Shown piece by piece: positions 10,300 to 21,386 of a stretch of 64,000 nt of DNA. The translations under genes and the position numbers were made by a program. The notes under the pieces are model-generated. The model did not search any database. It saw nothing but the letters and a program-made list of their open reading frames with translations, and was not told where the DNA came from. This DNA is from Flaccisagitta enflata (Eukaryota; Chaetognatha; Sagittoidea; Aphragmophora): assembly GCA_965153355.1 (NCBI GenBank), contig OZ231126.1, positions 32,364,001 through 32,428,000 on the forward strand, given 5' to 3'. Positions within the stretch are counted from its first letter, which is position 1. Each line of letters starts with the position of its first letter.

Positions 10300-11137
10300 C
10301 AATAGCAGCCCAAAGGCAGTAAGTGGTCAGCGGTACCCGTGCCCTGCTTGAGTAGAAAGTGATGAAGGTTGAGAGGGAGCAGGGCAGCGGCCCCGAAGGG
10401 GACAAAGTCCTGTAGAACACAGGGGGAATCTGTCCGTCCGTCCATCCGTTCGTCCGTCCGTCCGTCCTGTTTGCCTTCCTTCTGTCCAGGATGCCCTGTT
10501 ATTCAAATTTTCATTGAATATCAAGGAGAACTGACAAAAGGCAGAATATGGACAATGGTACCCTTGCCATTTTTGTATAGTTTGTAGGTTAAGTTGAGGC
10601 AGGAGCAGGCCAGGATCTGGGTCTCTGAGGCCAGAATCTGGGTCTCAGAGACCAATTTCTTGGTCTCAGAGGCAAGGATTTCAGTTTCTGAGGTCAGGAT
10701 TTGGTCCTCTGAGGCTAGGATTTAGGTCTTTTAGGCCAGCACCTAGGTCTTGGAGGTCAGAATCTGGGTCCCAAAGGTCAGGATCTGGGTCTCTAAGGCT
10801 TGGATGTGGGTTTTTGGAGCCAGAATCTAAGTTTAAGGGGCCAAGATGATAGAACTCAGGAAAGAATTCAGGTTTTCTAGCCAGATAAGGCCCATTTTAC
10901 CTGGTCTTAGGCCATTTTGCCTGGATTTGGCCAATTTTGGGCGGATTTGGACCATTTTGCTCGGATTTGGGCCATACAGTTTGGATTTGGGCCCCAGAGG
11001 AGACAAAGCCGAGGGTGAGGCGGGGGGGGGGGGACGGACGGACGGACGGACGGACGGACGGACGGACGGACGGACGGACAGACAGATTCCCCCTGTGTTC
11101 TACAGGACTTCGTCCCCTTCGGGGCCGCTGCCCAAAA
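10300..11137 (-). mobile_element. Family B foldback element
   Basis: One end carries GGTCAGCGGTACCCGTGCCC, then GGGCAGCGGCCCCGAAGGGG and TCCTGTAGAACACAGGGGG. The other end is the inverse (CCCCCTGTGTTCTACAGGAC ... GGGGCCGCTGCCC). CCGTCC/GGAC microsatellites lie just inside both ends. The core (10600-11000) has about 20-21-bp repeats of the form GGCCAGGATCTGGGTCTC. Confidence 0.75.
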
Positions 11138-11139
11138 AG

Positions 11140-11450
11140 CAAAAGGTGGTGAGTGGGGTAGGTAGGAGGTAGGGGTAGGTAGGAGGTAGGGTAGGAGGGT
11201 AGGCAGGAGGTGGGGGTAGGTAGGTAGGATTAGGCGGGTGGTAGGGGTATGTAGGAGGTATAGGTAAGAGGGTAGGTAGGGGTAGGTAGGTAGGGGTAGG
11301 TGAGATAGGAGTAGGTAGGTAGGAGGAGGTGGGAGGTAGGAGTAGGTAGGCAGGAGGAGGTAGGGCTGGGTTGAAGGTAGGGGTAGCAGAGTGGGGGGGA
11401 GGTAGGGGTAGGAGGGTAAGCAGAAGGTAGGGGTAGGTTGAGGGAGAAAC
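11140..11450 (+). repeat. G-rich minisatellite
   Basis: Irregular GGTAGGTAGGAGGTAGGGGT units over about 310 bp. It is strongly strand-asymmetric and could form G-quadruplexes. Confidence 0.7.
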
Positions 11451-12049
11451 TTAGATCAGGAGTAGAACAAAAGAGTCTTATACCAAACCAACTTTAAGGC
11501 TATGTGAATAGAGGAGGAATTACCTCATAGTTATCTCACCATTGCATTTTCTTATGGAGAAATGAGTTATGAAGGCGGGCAAGCTAAAGAAAATGTGGCA
11601 TATCATGGGAAAATAACCAGAATTACAATTCTTTTGTTGATGTTCCGATTTCAATGTCATTGGAAAGGTAAATTTGCTTTCAAGAAATCATTTTGTGGCC
11701 TGGGAGAACAGTAACAAAGATCAGAATGCTTTGGGGACCCCATTCAGGGGGGGGCCACAGGCTCGGAACAACAAAATGGACACCATCGAAAATGCTGAAT
11801 ATGACTAAAATCATGAGTTTATGGTCATTTTTTCTGCTTCATTACTATCAAAGGAGTAAGTTGCTGTCAAGATATTGTCATCCTGCAAACAAGAACCAAA
11901 ATAATGGATAAGGGCTTTTGGAGGCCCTATCCAGGGTTCCTTAAATAGTTAAAAAAATGTGAAATTACTTGTATCGATCTATCCATAACAGTTCATTTTG
12001 ATGATTTTTGCATTTAACTTGGCTCTTTTATAAGCTGTCCTTTTCAATC
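11451..12049. other. AT-rich stretch without recognised genes
   Basis: No supported frame. A block at about 11740-11890 weakly resembles the 14-kb tandem repeat region. Confidence 0.3.
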
Positions 12050-12126
12050 ATTCATTCATGTGTCCATATATTCATTTTTTCATCCATTCATTCATTTATT
12101 CATTCATTCATCCATTCATGCATTCA
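12050..12126 (+). repeat. (TTCA)n tetranucleotide repeat
   Basis: TTCATTCA-type units, imperfect. Confidence 0.7.
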
Positions 12127-12222
12127 TTCCTTATTTCACTCTTAAACATTCTGATTTCACATATTTATGGATTTTAAAGAAACAAATCTTGAAATTTTTC
12201 ACTTATGCAATGTTAGGAATGA

Positions 12223-12507
12223 CATATATAGTATATAGTTGCATGTCCCCCCCCCCCCAGCAGGGAGAGAAGAAAATCAAAGGATCAGGAAATGGGGAAG
12301 GAAATCAAAGGGATGAAAAATATAGAAGATTTTACACTTTTGGCAGTGTTAAAATGTATAATCTAGGTACTACAACTCTTTTTTACACTATTTAAACCAA
12401 TTCATTACTATATAGGGATATATGGGGAAGAAAAGTAAATGTAGTTTGACCCTGCGGGTAAGAAAATCAAAGGACCAGGGAGGGGGATGTAACTATATAC
12501 TTCCCTG
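12223..12507 (-). mobile_element. hAT-like MITE, diverged copy
   Basis: Ends GTATATAGTTGCATGTCCCC and GGGGATGTAACTATATACTT CCCTG are inverted. The interior GAGAAGAAAATCAAAGGA and the GGAAGAAAA block match the copies at 3491 and 5633 in reverse orientation. Confidence 0.55.
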
Positions 12508-12957
12508 CCTAAATCTCAGTCTAAATCTAAACTGCTAGAAGCAGAAGGACAATTTTTTGCCGTATTAGGAAACATATTTGGTTTAGTATTCTAGCTACGG
12601 CATTGTTCAGCTTAATAATGATTTCTCTGGATTTGTTCAAGATGTAAAAAAAGACACAACCTGACTTTTCTTGACTGCTACAATTTCTAATGACACAAAA
12701 AAGAGATTTCTTTCCCTAAGACTAAATTCACATTTGTTCATTATCATAATGTCATCATATTTGTTTCATCAGTCATATCAAGTCCTATTCTAACATTGAT
12801 CAATACATCTGTCAAAGAGCCTAGAAAAGCCAAAATTGAATTCTGCATGACAAGAAAGTTTTTACTTCCAAAGACTTTTAAGGTCCCATTGATCTACATG
12901 AGATAGAAAGAGTTTTAGGTTATTTTCAGTGGTTACGCACCAACAAATTGACAGTTA

Positions 12958-13925
12958 GGACAACAGCCTCAAAGGGGGCTAAGTTCTGTAAAACACAGGG
13001 GGTTTGTCTGTCGTCCCCTCCCTGATCAGACCTCCAATCAGCCCTTTCAGGCGTCAATTCAATCCTTTCAGGCCTCAATTTAGCCGTCTTAGGCCTCATA
13101 TAAGTCCCTTTACCCTTAAGCCTCAAATCAGCCCTTTCCAGTCCAGATGAGTCGGTTCAGGCCTCAAATCAACCCTCTTTGGCTTCAAATTGGCCTTGCT
13201 AGCTTCCTCAGGCCTCACATCAGCTTTTTGGAAGCTTTCAGGCCCTCAATCAGCCCTCTACAGTCAGTCCCAATTCTGTATTAATCCATAAAATTGTATT
13301 TTAACATATTTTGGCAAACCAAAATTTTTTCCATCTGGGCATATTTCAGTAAATGAAAATATAGTTTGATTTTCTCAGTTGTGGTTTTTGTAAAAACTGA
13401 ACGAATTTCATAGACATTTGTCTTGTTCACGATCTGCAATGATTTTTCCACTTTAATTCTAGAAGAAATACATTCATAAATGCTTACCATTCTATCATAT
13501 CATTGGATTTTGTTCATCCCTCTTAAATTTTTCATCTCACCGATTCTTCTAATATTGGATACAGTAAAACAGAGTAAATAACCTGAGAACTTTGAAATCA
13601 CTTTGCTTCTTCGTTTTGAGTGTCAGAAAAATAAGGGAAAGATGCAAGTCATATTTCGATATAACAAAATATACTCAGATAATCAAAACTGCTTTATATC
13701 ATTACATGATGAGATATGGTCACATGGATGAATGCGGAATTGGGACTGACTGTCTATAGCATCTTGGCTTTCTCAAACAGGACAAACAAAAGTCCCCTTG
13801 TGTTCTACAGGGCTCCATCTCCTTTGGGGCCGCTGCCTTGCTTCCTTTCACACCAATTTACAATCATGGAAAGCTGGGCAACAGGTAATGCTGACCACAT
13901 ATAGCCCTTGGTTGACCTGTTGAGC
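12958..13925 (+). mobile_element. Family B element, diverged and interrupted
   Basis: The left end (CAGCCTCAAAGGGGGCTAAG, TTCTGTAAAACACAGGGGG) is followed by a 13020-13265 array of AGGCCTCAATTTAGCC-like repeats. The right end is CCCCTTGTGTTCTACAGGGC then TTTGGGGCCGCTGCC at 13790-13850. The 13270-13780 interval is unrelated AT-rich sequence, perhaps a later insertion. Confidence 0.55.
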
Positions 13926-14029
13926 CCTTAGGGCCCCCTGCACAAGGTCTCTTGGAACCCTTTGCAGATGTCAGTATATTTATATCAAGTTCACTCCCGC
14001 TTTATCCATAGAGCAGATACAACAACAAA

Positions 14030-14710
14030 AAAAGTCATGATTTTAATCATTTTCAGCATTTTCGAGTGTTAATTTTGTTCTTTTAAGTCCTTGGGGTCCC
14101 CATGGTCACAGTCCACAGGGGCTCTTAACCTTTGTTACTGTTCCTCAATACCTAATGAGAGTATGATGATAGCAAATTTACTCTTCAGATGACCATGAAG
14201 CAAAGATAACAAAAAAAACTTTAGTCATTTTCAGCAATTTTTGCCATTTTGAGCCTCTTAGGGAGCTTCTGGAGGGTCCCTCAAGGGCCCCTATCCCTTA
14301 TGTCTCAATATCCATACTCTGCTACCAAATATCTTTTGAACTGGACCATTTCCAAGACTTTTTTACAAGAGACGAATTCTTTCTGCCTAAATCAATACTT
14401 AAAAAATGAAATTTTCACTAAAAATGCTGCATTCAGCTATTTTTGCTATTTTGGGCCCCCTTGAGAGCCCATGGAGGGACCCCCAGGGGCTCCTATACCC
14501 TATTTCTCAAAATCCATACTATACTATCAAGTGTCTTTTCAATTAGACCATTTCCAAGACTTTGTGCTGCAAACTATTTTGGAGAAGAATTCTTTCAACC
14601 CAAAAAGCTGCTGTTTAAAAGGGGATTTTCGCCAAAAATACTGCATTGCTTGGTACACATATGTATGCCGCAGGAGCCGATATTCTCAGTAAATTTTTGG
14701 TCGGTTTATG
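14030..14710 (+). repeat. ~190-bp tandem repeat, about three diverged units
   Basis: Units near 14245 and 14440 share TTTTGCCATTTTGAGCC-like, GGGGCTCCTATACCC and GACCATTTCCAAGACTTT blocks. A first unit near 14040 is more diverged. The frames inside are not conserved between units. Confidence 0.55.
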
Positions 14711-14867
14711 GTTGTAAAGTGTTGAAGTAAGGTCCCCGCCACAATTAGAGCTATTGGTGGGCATTGTAGCATGAAAAGTTTTCTCTCAGGACCTCCTCAG
14801 GCCGTGGTGGTTCTCCCTCTAATGTAAATAGTACAGAAAATTGGGTTGGAATAAGTTTTTAAAATAA

Positions 14868-15073
14868 GTCCTAAGTCATTTTAAGTCATTCTAAGTCATT
14901 TTAAGTTGAATTAAGTCACTTAAGTCAATTTGGTCAATTTGTTCATTTAAGTTAATTTACATCATTCCATGTCTTTATTCGTTTTATTAAGTCATCTTGA
15001 GTCATTGAAAGTCAAATTATGTCAGCCTAAGTCATCTATGTAACGCACGCGACTTTTAGGTGTTGTCCTTGTT
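14868..15073 (+). mobile_element. Family A right part with AAGTCATTYT core
   Basis: AAGTCATTYT units end in ACGCACGCGACTTTTAGGTG TTGTCCTTGTTT. Confidence 0.6.
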
Positions 15074-15230
15074 TCATTCATACTTGGCCTGTGAATTGAA
15101 TAAAGAAATCATTGATTGAACATAAACTGAGAATCCCCAGTTCGGCAGCTGACCAAACATGAGGCAGAGCCTATAGCTAAACTAAATAACGTAATAACAT
15201 TATTCTATATTCACAAAAAAACCTCCTCAG

Positions 15231-15249
15231 ATACCACAGTGGCTGACAC
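15231..15249 (+). pseudogene. Broken Ser/Thr-rich exon copy
   Basis: Keeps the CCTCCTCAG acceptor and the first 19 bases (ATACCACAGTGGCTGACAC), then jumps to AGTTTAGCTT, which in intact units lies about 180 bp downstream after another CAC. This is a deletion between short CAC repeats. Confidence 0.6.
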
Positions 15250-15601
15250 AGTTTAGCTTCACTTGATCATATTGGCTAACAAGGCATCCCTTGCTTTGGG
15301 CCATGGTTTGGGGAATTCCATCTTTTCTCTTCTGATTTCATTGTTGATAAATCCCGCATCTGCTTTGAAGGCAGTCAATTTTGTTTGAGGCAACATTTGA
15401 TTGATTAACATGCAGAGTATGCACTCAAAAAAAAAAAAAAAAAAAAAAAAACATGTTGCTTTGTAAAATTTCAAAGTCTGAGACTGACTTGAATTCTTTT
15501 CCCAAAGAAGTGCTGGGAAAAAAAATTTGGTCAGAGACAACCCAACCTCATTCTATCATCTAAATATTACTACTCTTTTATCACAAAAAAAACCTCCTCA
15601 G

Positions 15602-15673
15602 ATACCACAGTGGCTGACACGATGACTGAACAACCATCAACAACAGCGACTTCAGGTGCTGCAACTCTTGAAG
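15602..15673 (+). CDS. Ser/Thr/Ala-rich 24-codon exon, copy 1
   Basis: A 72-bp exon follows a strong CCTCCTCAG acceptor and ends GAAG|GTAATC, phase 1 at both ends. It encodes TTVADTMTEQPSTTATSG, then AATLE. The Thr/Ser/Pro content suggests an O-glycosylated, mucin-like linker. Nearly identical exons follow at 16107, 16742 and 17530. Reading on past GTAAT gives GNLKL...W.DEFDKGIGS, conserved in all copies before a stop, so a terminal-exon reading cannot be excluded. The rest of the gene is unassigned. Confidence 0.5.
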
Positions 15674-16106
15674 GTAATCTAAAATTGACTTTGCAGAATA
15701 GATAGACTGATGAATTTGATAAAGGAATTGGGTCTCGAGATGATTTATAGCACTGTCTTGCTTTTAGCTTTACTCGAGAGCATCTGCTAACAATGCATCC
15801 CTTGCTTTAAGACATAGTTTGGAGAACTCCATCTTTTCTCCTCTGATTTCTTTGTTGATAAATCCCGCATCTGCTTTGAAGGCAGTCAATTTTGTTTGAG
15901 GCCACATTTGATTGATTAACATGCAGAGTATGCACTCAAAAAAAAAAAAGAAAACCATGTTGCTTTGAAAAATTTCAAAGTCTGAGTTTGACTTGGATTC
16001 TTTTCCCAAAGAAAGCTGGGAAAAAAAAATTTGGTCAGAGTTAACCCAACCTCGTTCTATCAACTAAAATATTACTATTCTTTTTTCACAAAAAAAACCT
16101 CCTCAG

Positions 16107-16178
16107 ATACCACAGTGGCTGACATGTTGACTGAACAACCATCAACAACAGCGACTTCAGGTGCTGCAACTCTTGAAG
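16107..16178 (+). CDS. Ser/Thr/Ala-rich 24-codon exon, copy 2
   Basis: Same length, phase and acceptor as copy 1; encodes TTVADMLTEQPSTTATSG and AATLE; donor GAAG|GTAATT. Confidence 0.5.
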
Positions 16179-16741
16179 GTAATTTGAAATTGGCTATGCA
16201 CAATAATTGGACTGATGAATTTGATAAAGGAATAGGGTCTTGAGATTATTTATAGCACTGTCTAGTTTTTAGCTTTACTCGAGAGCATCTGCTAACAATG
16301 CATCCCTTGTTTTGAGACATGCTTTGGAGAATTCCATCTTTTCTCCTCTGATTTCTTGTTGATAAATCCCACATCTGCTTGGAAGGCTTGTTTTTAACAA
16401 AAACAATTTGTGTATTTCAGAAAAAAAGATATATTATTGATTGTAGAGCACTCTGCTTGGCGCCAAATGAAAGAAAATCATCAAATTTACTCACCAAGTC
16501 AATTTTGTTTGATGCCACATTTGATTGATGAAGATGCAGAGTATGCACTCAAGAAAATTGAAAACCATGTTTCTTTGAAAAATGTCAAAAAGTTTGAGAC
16601 TGAATTCAAATTTTTCCCCAAAAGAAAAGCTGGTTTTTCTATCCTCAAACATGGCTGGGAAAAAAATTTGGTAAGAATCAACCCAACCTTGCTCTGTTAA
16701 CCAAATGATATCATTCTATATTCACAAAAAAACCTCCTCAG

Positions 16742-16813
16742 ATACAACAGTGGCTGACACTTTGTCTCAACAACCATCAACAACTGCGACTTCAGGTGCT
16801 GCAACTATTGAAG
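16742..16813 (+). CDS. Ser/Thr/Ala-rich 24-codon exon, copy 3
   Basis: Encodes TTVADTLSQQPSTTATSG and AATIE; donor GAAG|GTATTC. Substitutions against copies 1-2 keep the frame open and the composition unchanged. Confidence 0.5.
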
Positions 16814-17256
16814 GTATTCTGAAATTGACCATGCACAATAGCTGGACTGATTAATTTGATAAAGGAATTGGATCTCAAGGTGATTTATAGCACAGTTTAG
16901 CTTTACTTGAGTGCCTCTTCTAAAAAGGCATCCATTGCTTTGAGACATGGTTTGGAGAATTCCATTTTTTTCCTTTCTGATTTCTTTGTTGATAAATCCC
17001 ATATCTGCATTGAAGGCATGTTAAACACAAAAACAATTTAGGTTTTTCAGAAAAAAAATATGAAAATTCATAACTTGAAAAATTTGATTGAAGAGCATTC
17101 TGCTTGGCACCAAATGAAAGAAAATCATCAAATTTACTCACCCAGTCCATTTTGTTTGAGGCCAGATTTGATTGATTAAGATGCTTAGTATGTACTCAAG
17201 AAAATGGAAAACCATGTTTTCTTGGAAAATGTCAGAAAGTCTGGAACTGACTTCGA

Positions 17257-17398
17257 TTTTTAGTCGCGTGCACGCGACTCTACAACCCACTCTATCCGTC
17301 GGTCGGTCTGTTGGTCTGTCGGTCCATCACACTTTGCTTTTTTTCGCCGCCCCTGCCCACCCGCACACGACTAAGGTAGCCGTGTATCCGGCCTTATT
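17257..17398 (+). mobile_element. Family A element, short subtype, inside the exon array
   Basis: TTTTTAGTCGCGTGCACGCG to GCCGTGTATCCGGCC TTATTTT. Comparison with the uninterrupted unit near 16600 (TTCAAATTTTTCCCC) shows it inserted in a T-run followed by CC. Confidence 0.75.
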
Positions 17399-17529
17399 TT
17401 CCAATAAACTGCTTGTTTTTCGTTTTTCAAATATGGCCAGAAAAAAAAAAAAAATTGGGGTAAGAGTCAACCCAACATTGCTCTATCAACTAAATGATAC
17501 TATTCTATATTTACAAAAAACCTCCTCAG

Positions 17530-17601
17530 ATATGACTGTGGCTAACACTTGGACTGAACAACCATCAACAACAGCGACTTCAGGTGCTGCAACTCATGAA
17601 G
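17530..17601 (+). CDS. Ser/Thr/Ala-rich 24-codon exon, copy 4, GC donor
   Basis: Encodes MTVANTWTEQPSTTATSG and AATHE. The donor position reads GAAG|GCAATT instead of GT, so splicing here would need a GC-AG intron, or the exon is inactive or terminal (GNLKLTMHISWTNEFDEETG, S, then stop). Confidence 0.45.
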
Positions 17602-18351
17602 GCAATTTGAAATTGACAATGCACATTAGCTGGACTAATGAATTTGATGAGGAAACTGGATCCTAAATCAGTTTTGCTAAATGGAAAACAAGGAGTGATG
17701 CGCGTAGTAACTAGTCAGTGAGGGCTCACAAGGCCTTCTTCCATATTTCTAATTTGGGTATATATATGTCATGTTTTCGTCAGCAAAATAAGCGACAGTA
17801 CAAACGATGCATCATACAGTTAACAGGATGAGAAAAAAAAAAAATGATTAGGAAAAGTGCACAAATGAAAATTTAGAAACAGTCTATGTGGTATCATGGG
17901 TTTGTATCACCGTTAACGATCTTAATTTGACTAGGACTGGCTTACCAGTTAAAAGTAAGCATTGCAAAAACTTTCGTTGTCGTTTAGCAAAAATTTCCGT
18001 TATAGTGAGGGATGTTGTTCCACCTGTCATAGCACAGTCTAGCTTTACTTGAGAGCATCTGCTAACAAGGCTTTTCTTGCTTTGAGACATGATTTGGAGA
18101 ATTTCATCTTTTCTCTTCTGATTTCTTTGTTGATAAATCCCGATTCTTCTTGGAAGGCTTGTTATTAGCAAAAATGATTTGGATTATCCTGACAAAGAAA
18201 TGAAAGAAAATCATCAAATTTGAGGCCACATATGATTGATTAAGATGCATAGTATACACTCAAGAAAATAGAAAACCATGTTTCTTTGAAAAATGTCAAA
18301 AAGTCTGTGACTGACTTCAATTTTTTTTACCAATAAAGTACTGGTCATTGG

Positions 18352-19101
18352 GCAGCCCTGAAGGGAGGCAGCCCTGAAGGGCCCTGAAGGGGACAATGTC
18401 CTGTAAAACACAGGGGGAACATATGTTCATCCGTCCGTCTACCCGTCGGCCCCCCCCCCCCCCCCCCGCGTTGAGACTCAAATCTCAGACTCAAATTCCA
18501 GTCTCATGGCTCAAATCCCAGCCAAGTGGCTCAAATTTCAGTCTCAAGGCTCTAATCCCAGCCTCGAGGTGCAAATCCCAGCCTTGAGGCTCAAATCCCA
18601 GCCTTGAGGCTCAAATCCCTGCCTCAAGGCTCAAATCCCAGCCTCAAGGCTCAAATCTCAGCCTCAAGGCTCAAATCCCAGCCCAAAGACTCAAATCCCA
18701 TGCTCGAGGCGCAAATCCCAGTCTCAAGGCTCAAATCCCAGCCTTGAGGCTCAAATCCCAGCCTGAAAGCTCAAATGCAAGCCCCAAGGCTGAAATTCCA
18801 GCCCCGAGGCTCAAATCCCAGCCTCGAGACTCAAAGCTCAGCCTCAAAGCTCAAACCTCAGCCTCAAGGCTCCATTCTCACTTTCTCAGCCTCGAGGCTC
18901 AAATCTCAGTCTCAAGGCTGAAATTCCAGCCTTGAGGCTCAAATCTGCACACATGGACGGATAAATGAACAAAAGTCCCTCGTGTTCTACAGGACATCCT
19001 CCCCTTTGGGGCCGCTACCCTGCTATCCATCACCTACAATCACCAACATACATAGCAGGGCAATGGGTTTCGCTGACCACATATTGCTCTTGGGCGACTG
19101 G
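18352..19101 (+). mobile_element. Family B foldback element
   Basis: The left end (GAAGGGGACAATGTCCTGTA, AAACACAGGGGG, CCGTCCGTC) and right end (CCCTCGTGTTCTACAGGACA, CCTTTGGGGCCGCTACCC, then a ...CGCTGACCAC extension) flank a long 20-bp array at 18470-18945 of TCAAATCCCAGCCTCAAGGC. Confidence 0.75.
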
Positions 19102-19195
19102 TTATTCTATTCTCAAACATAGCCAGGATAAAAAATTTGGTCAGAGTCAACCCAACCTTTCTCTATCAACTAAATGATATTGTAAACCTCCTCAG

Positions 19196-19204
19196 ATACC
19201 ACAG
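19196..19204 (+). pseudogene. Truncated last copy of the Ser/Thr-rich exon
   Basis: CCTCCTCAG followed by ATACCACAG, then unrelated sequence. Confidence 0.45.
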
Positions 19205-19227
19205 ATTTTGGATCCACGTGCAAAGAA

Positions 19228-19335
19228 TTGGGAAGCAAATGACCATTTTTGGGCAGAGGCTCCAAAGGGGTTGGTGACCAATGCTTAAACACATATGGGG
19301 AACTTTCACCTCCTTCTTCTTCTCCCTCCGCACAG
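19228..19335 (+). mobile_element. Family B end, truncated
   Basis: GGGCAGAGGCTCCAAAGGGG then ACACATATGGGGAACTTTCA. Same subfamily as 7707-7784. Confidence 0.45.
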
Positions 19336-19786
19336 TGCATCATTACCGATAAAAAATCAATTGTCATTTTTTCATGTAGTAAGACACTCCTAGACTACTC
19401 TTGCAGTTTTCTTAAAACGTTAACAATAGTTAAACAGCTGAGGGAAATGTAAACCAACGCTACGGTAGCTTACACTTAGTACCACAGGGGTAGGGGTGGG
19501 GGATGCTCGCGCAATCCTCCGTTTTCTAGTGTGGAGTATGAGGTCCCATGTGATAGTGATGCTACAGTGAACTAACGCACGCCCACCAGAATTTGTTCAA
19601 TTACGAGGAAAAATGCTTTGCGCGACAAAAAGTAGGAAGATAGGCAATGACAAACACAAAACGAATAACAATGACCAAGATGATGACACTGATCAATACT
19701 ATTGACACGAGTGACACCAACAACACACAAATAAGCTTGGTTCGAGGAAAAATGACTGAAAGACGATGCGACGTTTGCCTGTGAGT

Positions 19787-20092
<306 letters not shown>

Positions 20093-20314
20093 GCTGTGCG
20101 TGAGCTGAATGAGCTTGTATATTATCAAGCTTTTTTTTCATTTGTTAAATCAGATTAAGAGCAATCGCATATATTGATTGCACTGAAAATCAGAGAAAAA
20201 GAGGACTGAGCGAAATGAAATAGATAAGCTAAAATATGCAAAATCACTAAACTAGACAACCAGCTATGCTCACTGACATGCTCTCTTTTGTTTGAATGCT
20301 TACATCGAAACATT

Positions 20315-20728
20315 TACAGACGAAGGTGAAATACAAGAAGTTAACCCCCAAAAACTGTAGCACCCCCCCTCAGCCTCAATCTCTGAATGAAGGAAGATAT
20401 ACAAGATAGGAAATAGAAGCTTATATTGATACAATCAGCCTCATCAGAGCGGTTTGGAATTACATTCCCAGTCTTGAGTTATAGTTAAAAAACTAGTTAG
20501 AAATTGCATTTTAGCCAAATAAAAAAAGAGTGTTATTTTAGCTAATTTTTAAACTGTAATTCAATACTGGGAATGAAATTCCAAAATCGCTCTGATAAGG
20601 CAAATTGTATTGATATAAGTTTCTGTTCTCTATCTTATATGCCTTTCTACATTCAATGGTTGTGGCTTTAGGCAGGGGGTGCTACAGTTGTTGGGGGGTA
20701 TACTTCTTGTATTTCACCTTCTTCTGTA
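20315..20728. mobile_element. Palindromic MITE (~414 bp)
   Basis: Arms start TACAGACGAAGGTGAAATAC and, from the right, TACAGAAGAAGGTGAAATAC. Both continue AAGAAGT..ACCCCC and ...CTGTAGCACCCCC. Inserted in a 145-bp repeat unit. Confidence 0.7.
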
Positions 20729-20900
20729 TTATACCATTTGGAATCAGAAAAAAAAACTGAGCTAGAAGAGCTAAATGAGCAAGAATACTCTAAAACACCC
20801 TCACAGATGAGGAGCTTTGTTCACTGACATGCTTCCTTGTATATGCATGGTCAAACATGTTTCAAAACACTTATTCATTTGTCCCATTTAGAATTAGAAA

Positions 20901-21100
20901 AACAAGGCCGGATACACGGCTACCCCAGTCGCGTGCGGGTGGGCAGGGGCCATAATTGAGGTCACTCCATCATTTGGGCAGGAGCAGTGAGGCCAAAAAC
21001 CGCAAAAACCAAAAAAAAGTAAAGTGTGACGGACCGACAGACCGACGGACGGACGAACCGACAAAGCGGGTTGTAGAGTCGCGTAGCACGCGACTAAAAA
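20901..21100 (-). mobile_element. Family A element, short subtype, boundary defined
   Basis: AACAAGGCCGGATACACGGC ... GGTTGTAGAGTCGCGTAGCA, CGCGACTAAAAA. The surrounding 145-bp repeat reads ATTAGAAA before and TATTGAGCTAAAT after it, in place of AGAAAAAAACTGAGCTA, so both ends can be placed to within the A-run. Confidence 0.75.
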
Positions 21101-21136
21101 TATTGAGCTAAATAAGTTAATTGAGCTAGAATACTG

Positions 21137-21300
21137 AACAAGGTCATTAGACCTAAGTCGCGTGCGTCGGCATTTTCAGGAAAAGTCGGACAGAAAGATG
21201 TCTTTAAACATTTTTAACAACTTTTAAACGACTTTGTGATGGACGGACATACATATGGATGGACAGACCGATGGACCAAAAAGTGGCACGCAACTAAAAA
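21137..21300 (-). mobile_element. Family A element, diverged, boundary defined
   Basis: AACAAGGTCATTAGACCTAA then GTCGCGTGCG, and the end GGCACGCAACTAAAAA. It lies between AGAATACTG and CACTCACAGATGAGC of a 145-bp unit, whose empty form reads AATACT..AAAACNCCCTCACAG. Confidence 0.65.
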
Positions 21301-21386
21301 CACTCACAGATGAGCAGCTATGCTCATAAAATGATAAATACGTTTTCTTGTATTAGCATTCTCAAACAAATATCAATAATTCAATA

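Larger units (their letters stand above)
15100..19205 (+). repeat. Tandem array of duplicated exon-intron units
   Basis: A unit of roughly 500-800 bp is repeated about six times. Each unit has a CCTCCTCAG acceptor, a 72-bp exon, and an intron that contains TTTACTCGAGAGCATCTGCT, a CTTTTCTCCTCTGATTTC block and a GGTCAGAGTCAACCCAACC block. The first and last units are broken. One unit carries a Family A insertion (17257-17398). A Family B element (18352-19101) lies inside the last. Confidence 0.7.
20110..21370 (-). repeat. ~145-bp tandem repeats, inverted relative to 774-1208, with insertions
   Basis: Units with GAGCTAAATGAGC, CTCACAGATGAGCAG and CACTGACATGC blocks recur. They are broken by a palindromic MITE (20315-20728) and two Family A elements (20901-21100, 21137-21300). 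A Tc1-like MITE follows at 21387. Confidence 0.7.

Noticed and set aside
16410-16700. 96-codon frame (EDAEYALKKIENHVSLKNVK)
   Set aside because: The segment is repeated intron sequence in the 15-19 kb array; other copies have stops and A-run frameshifts.
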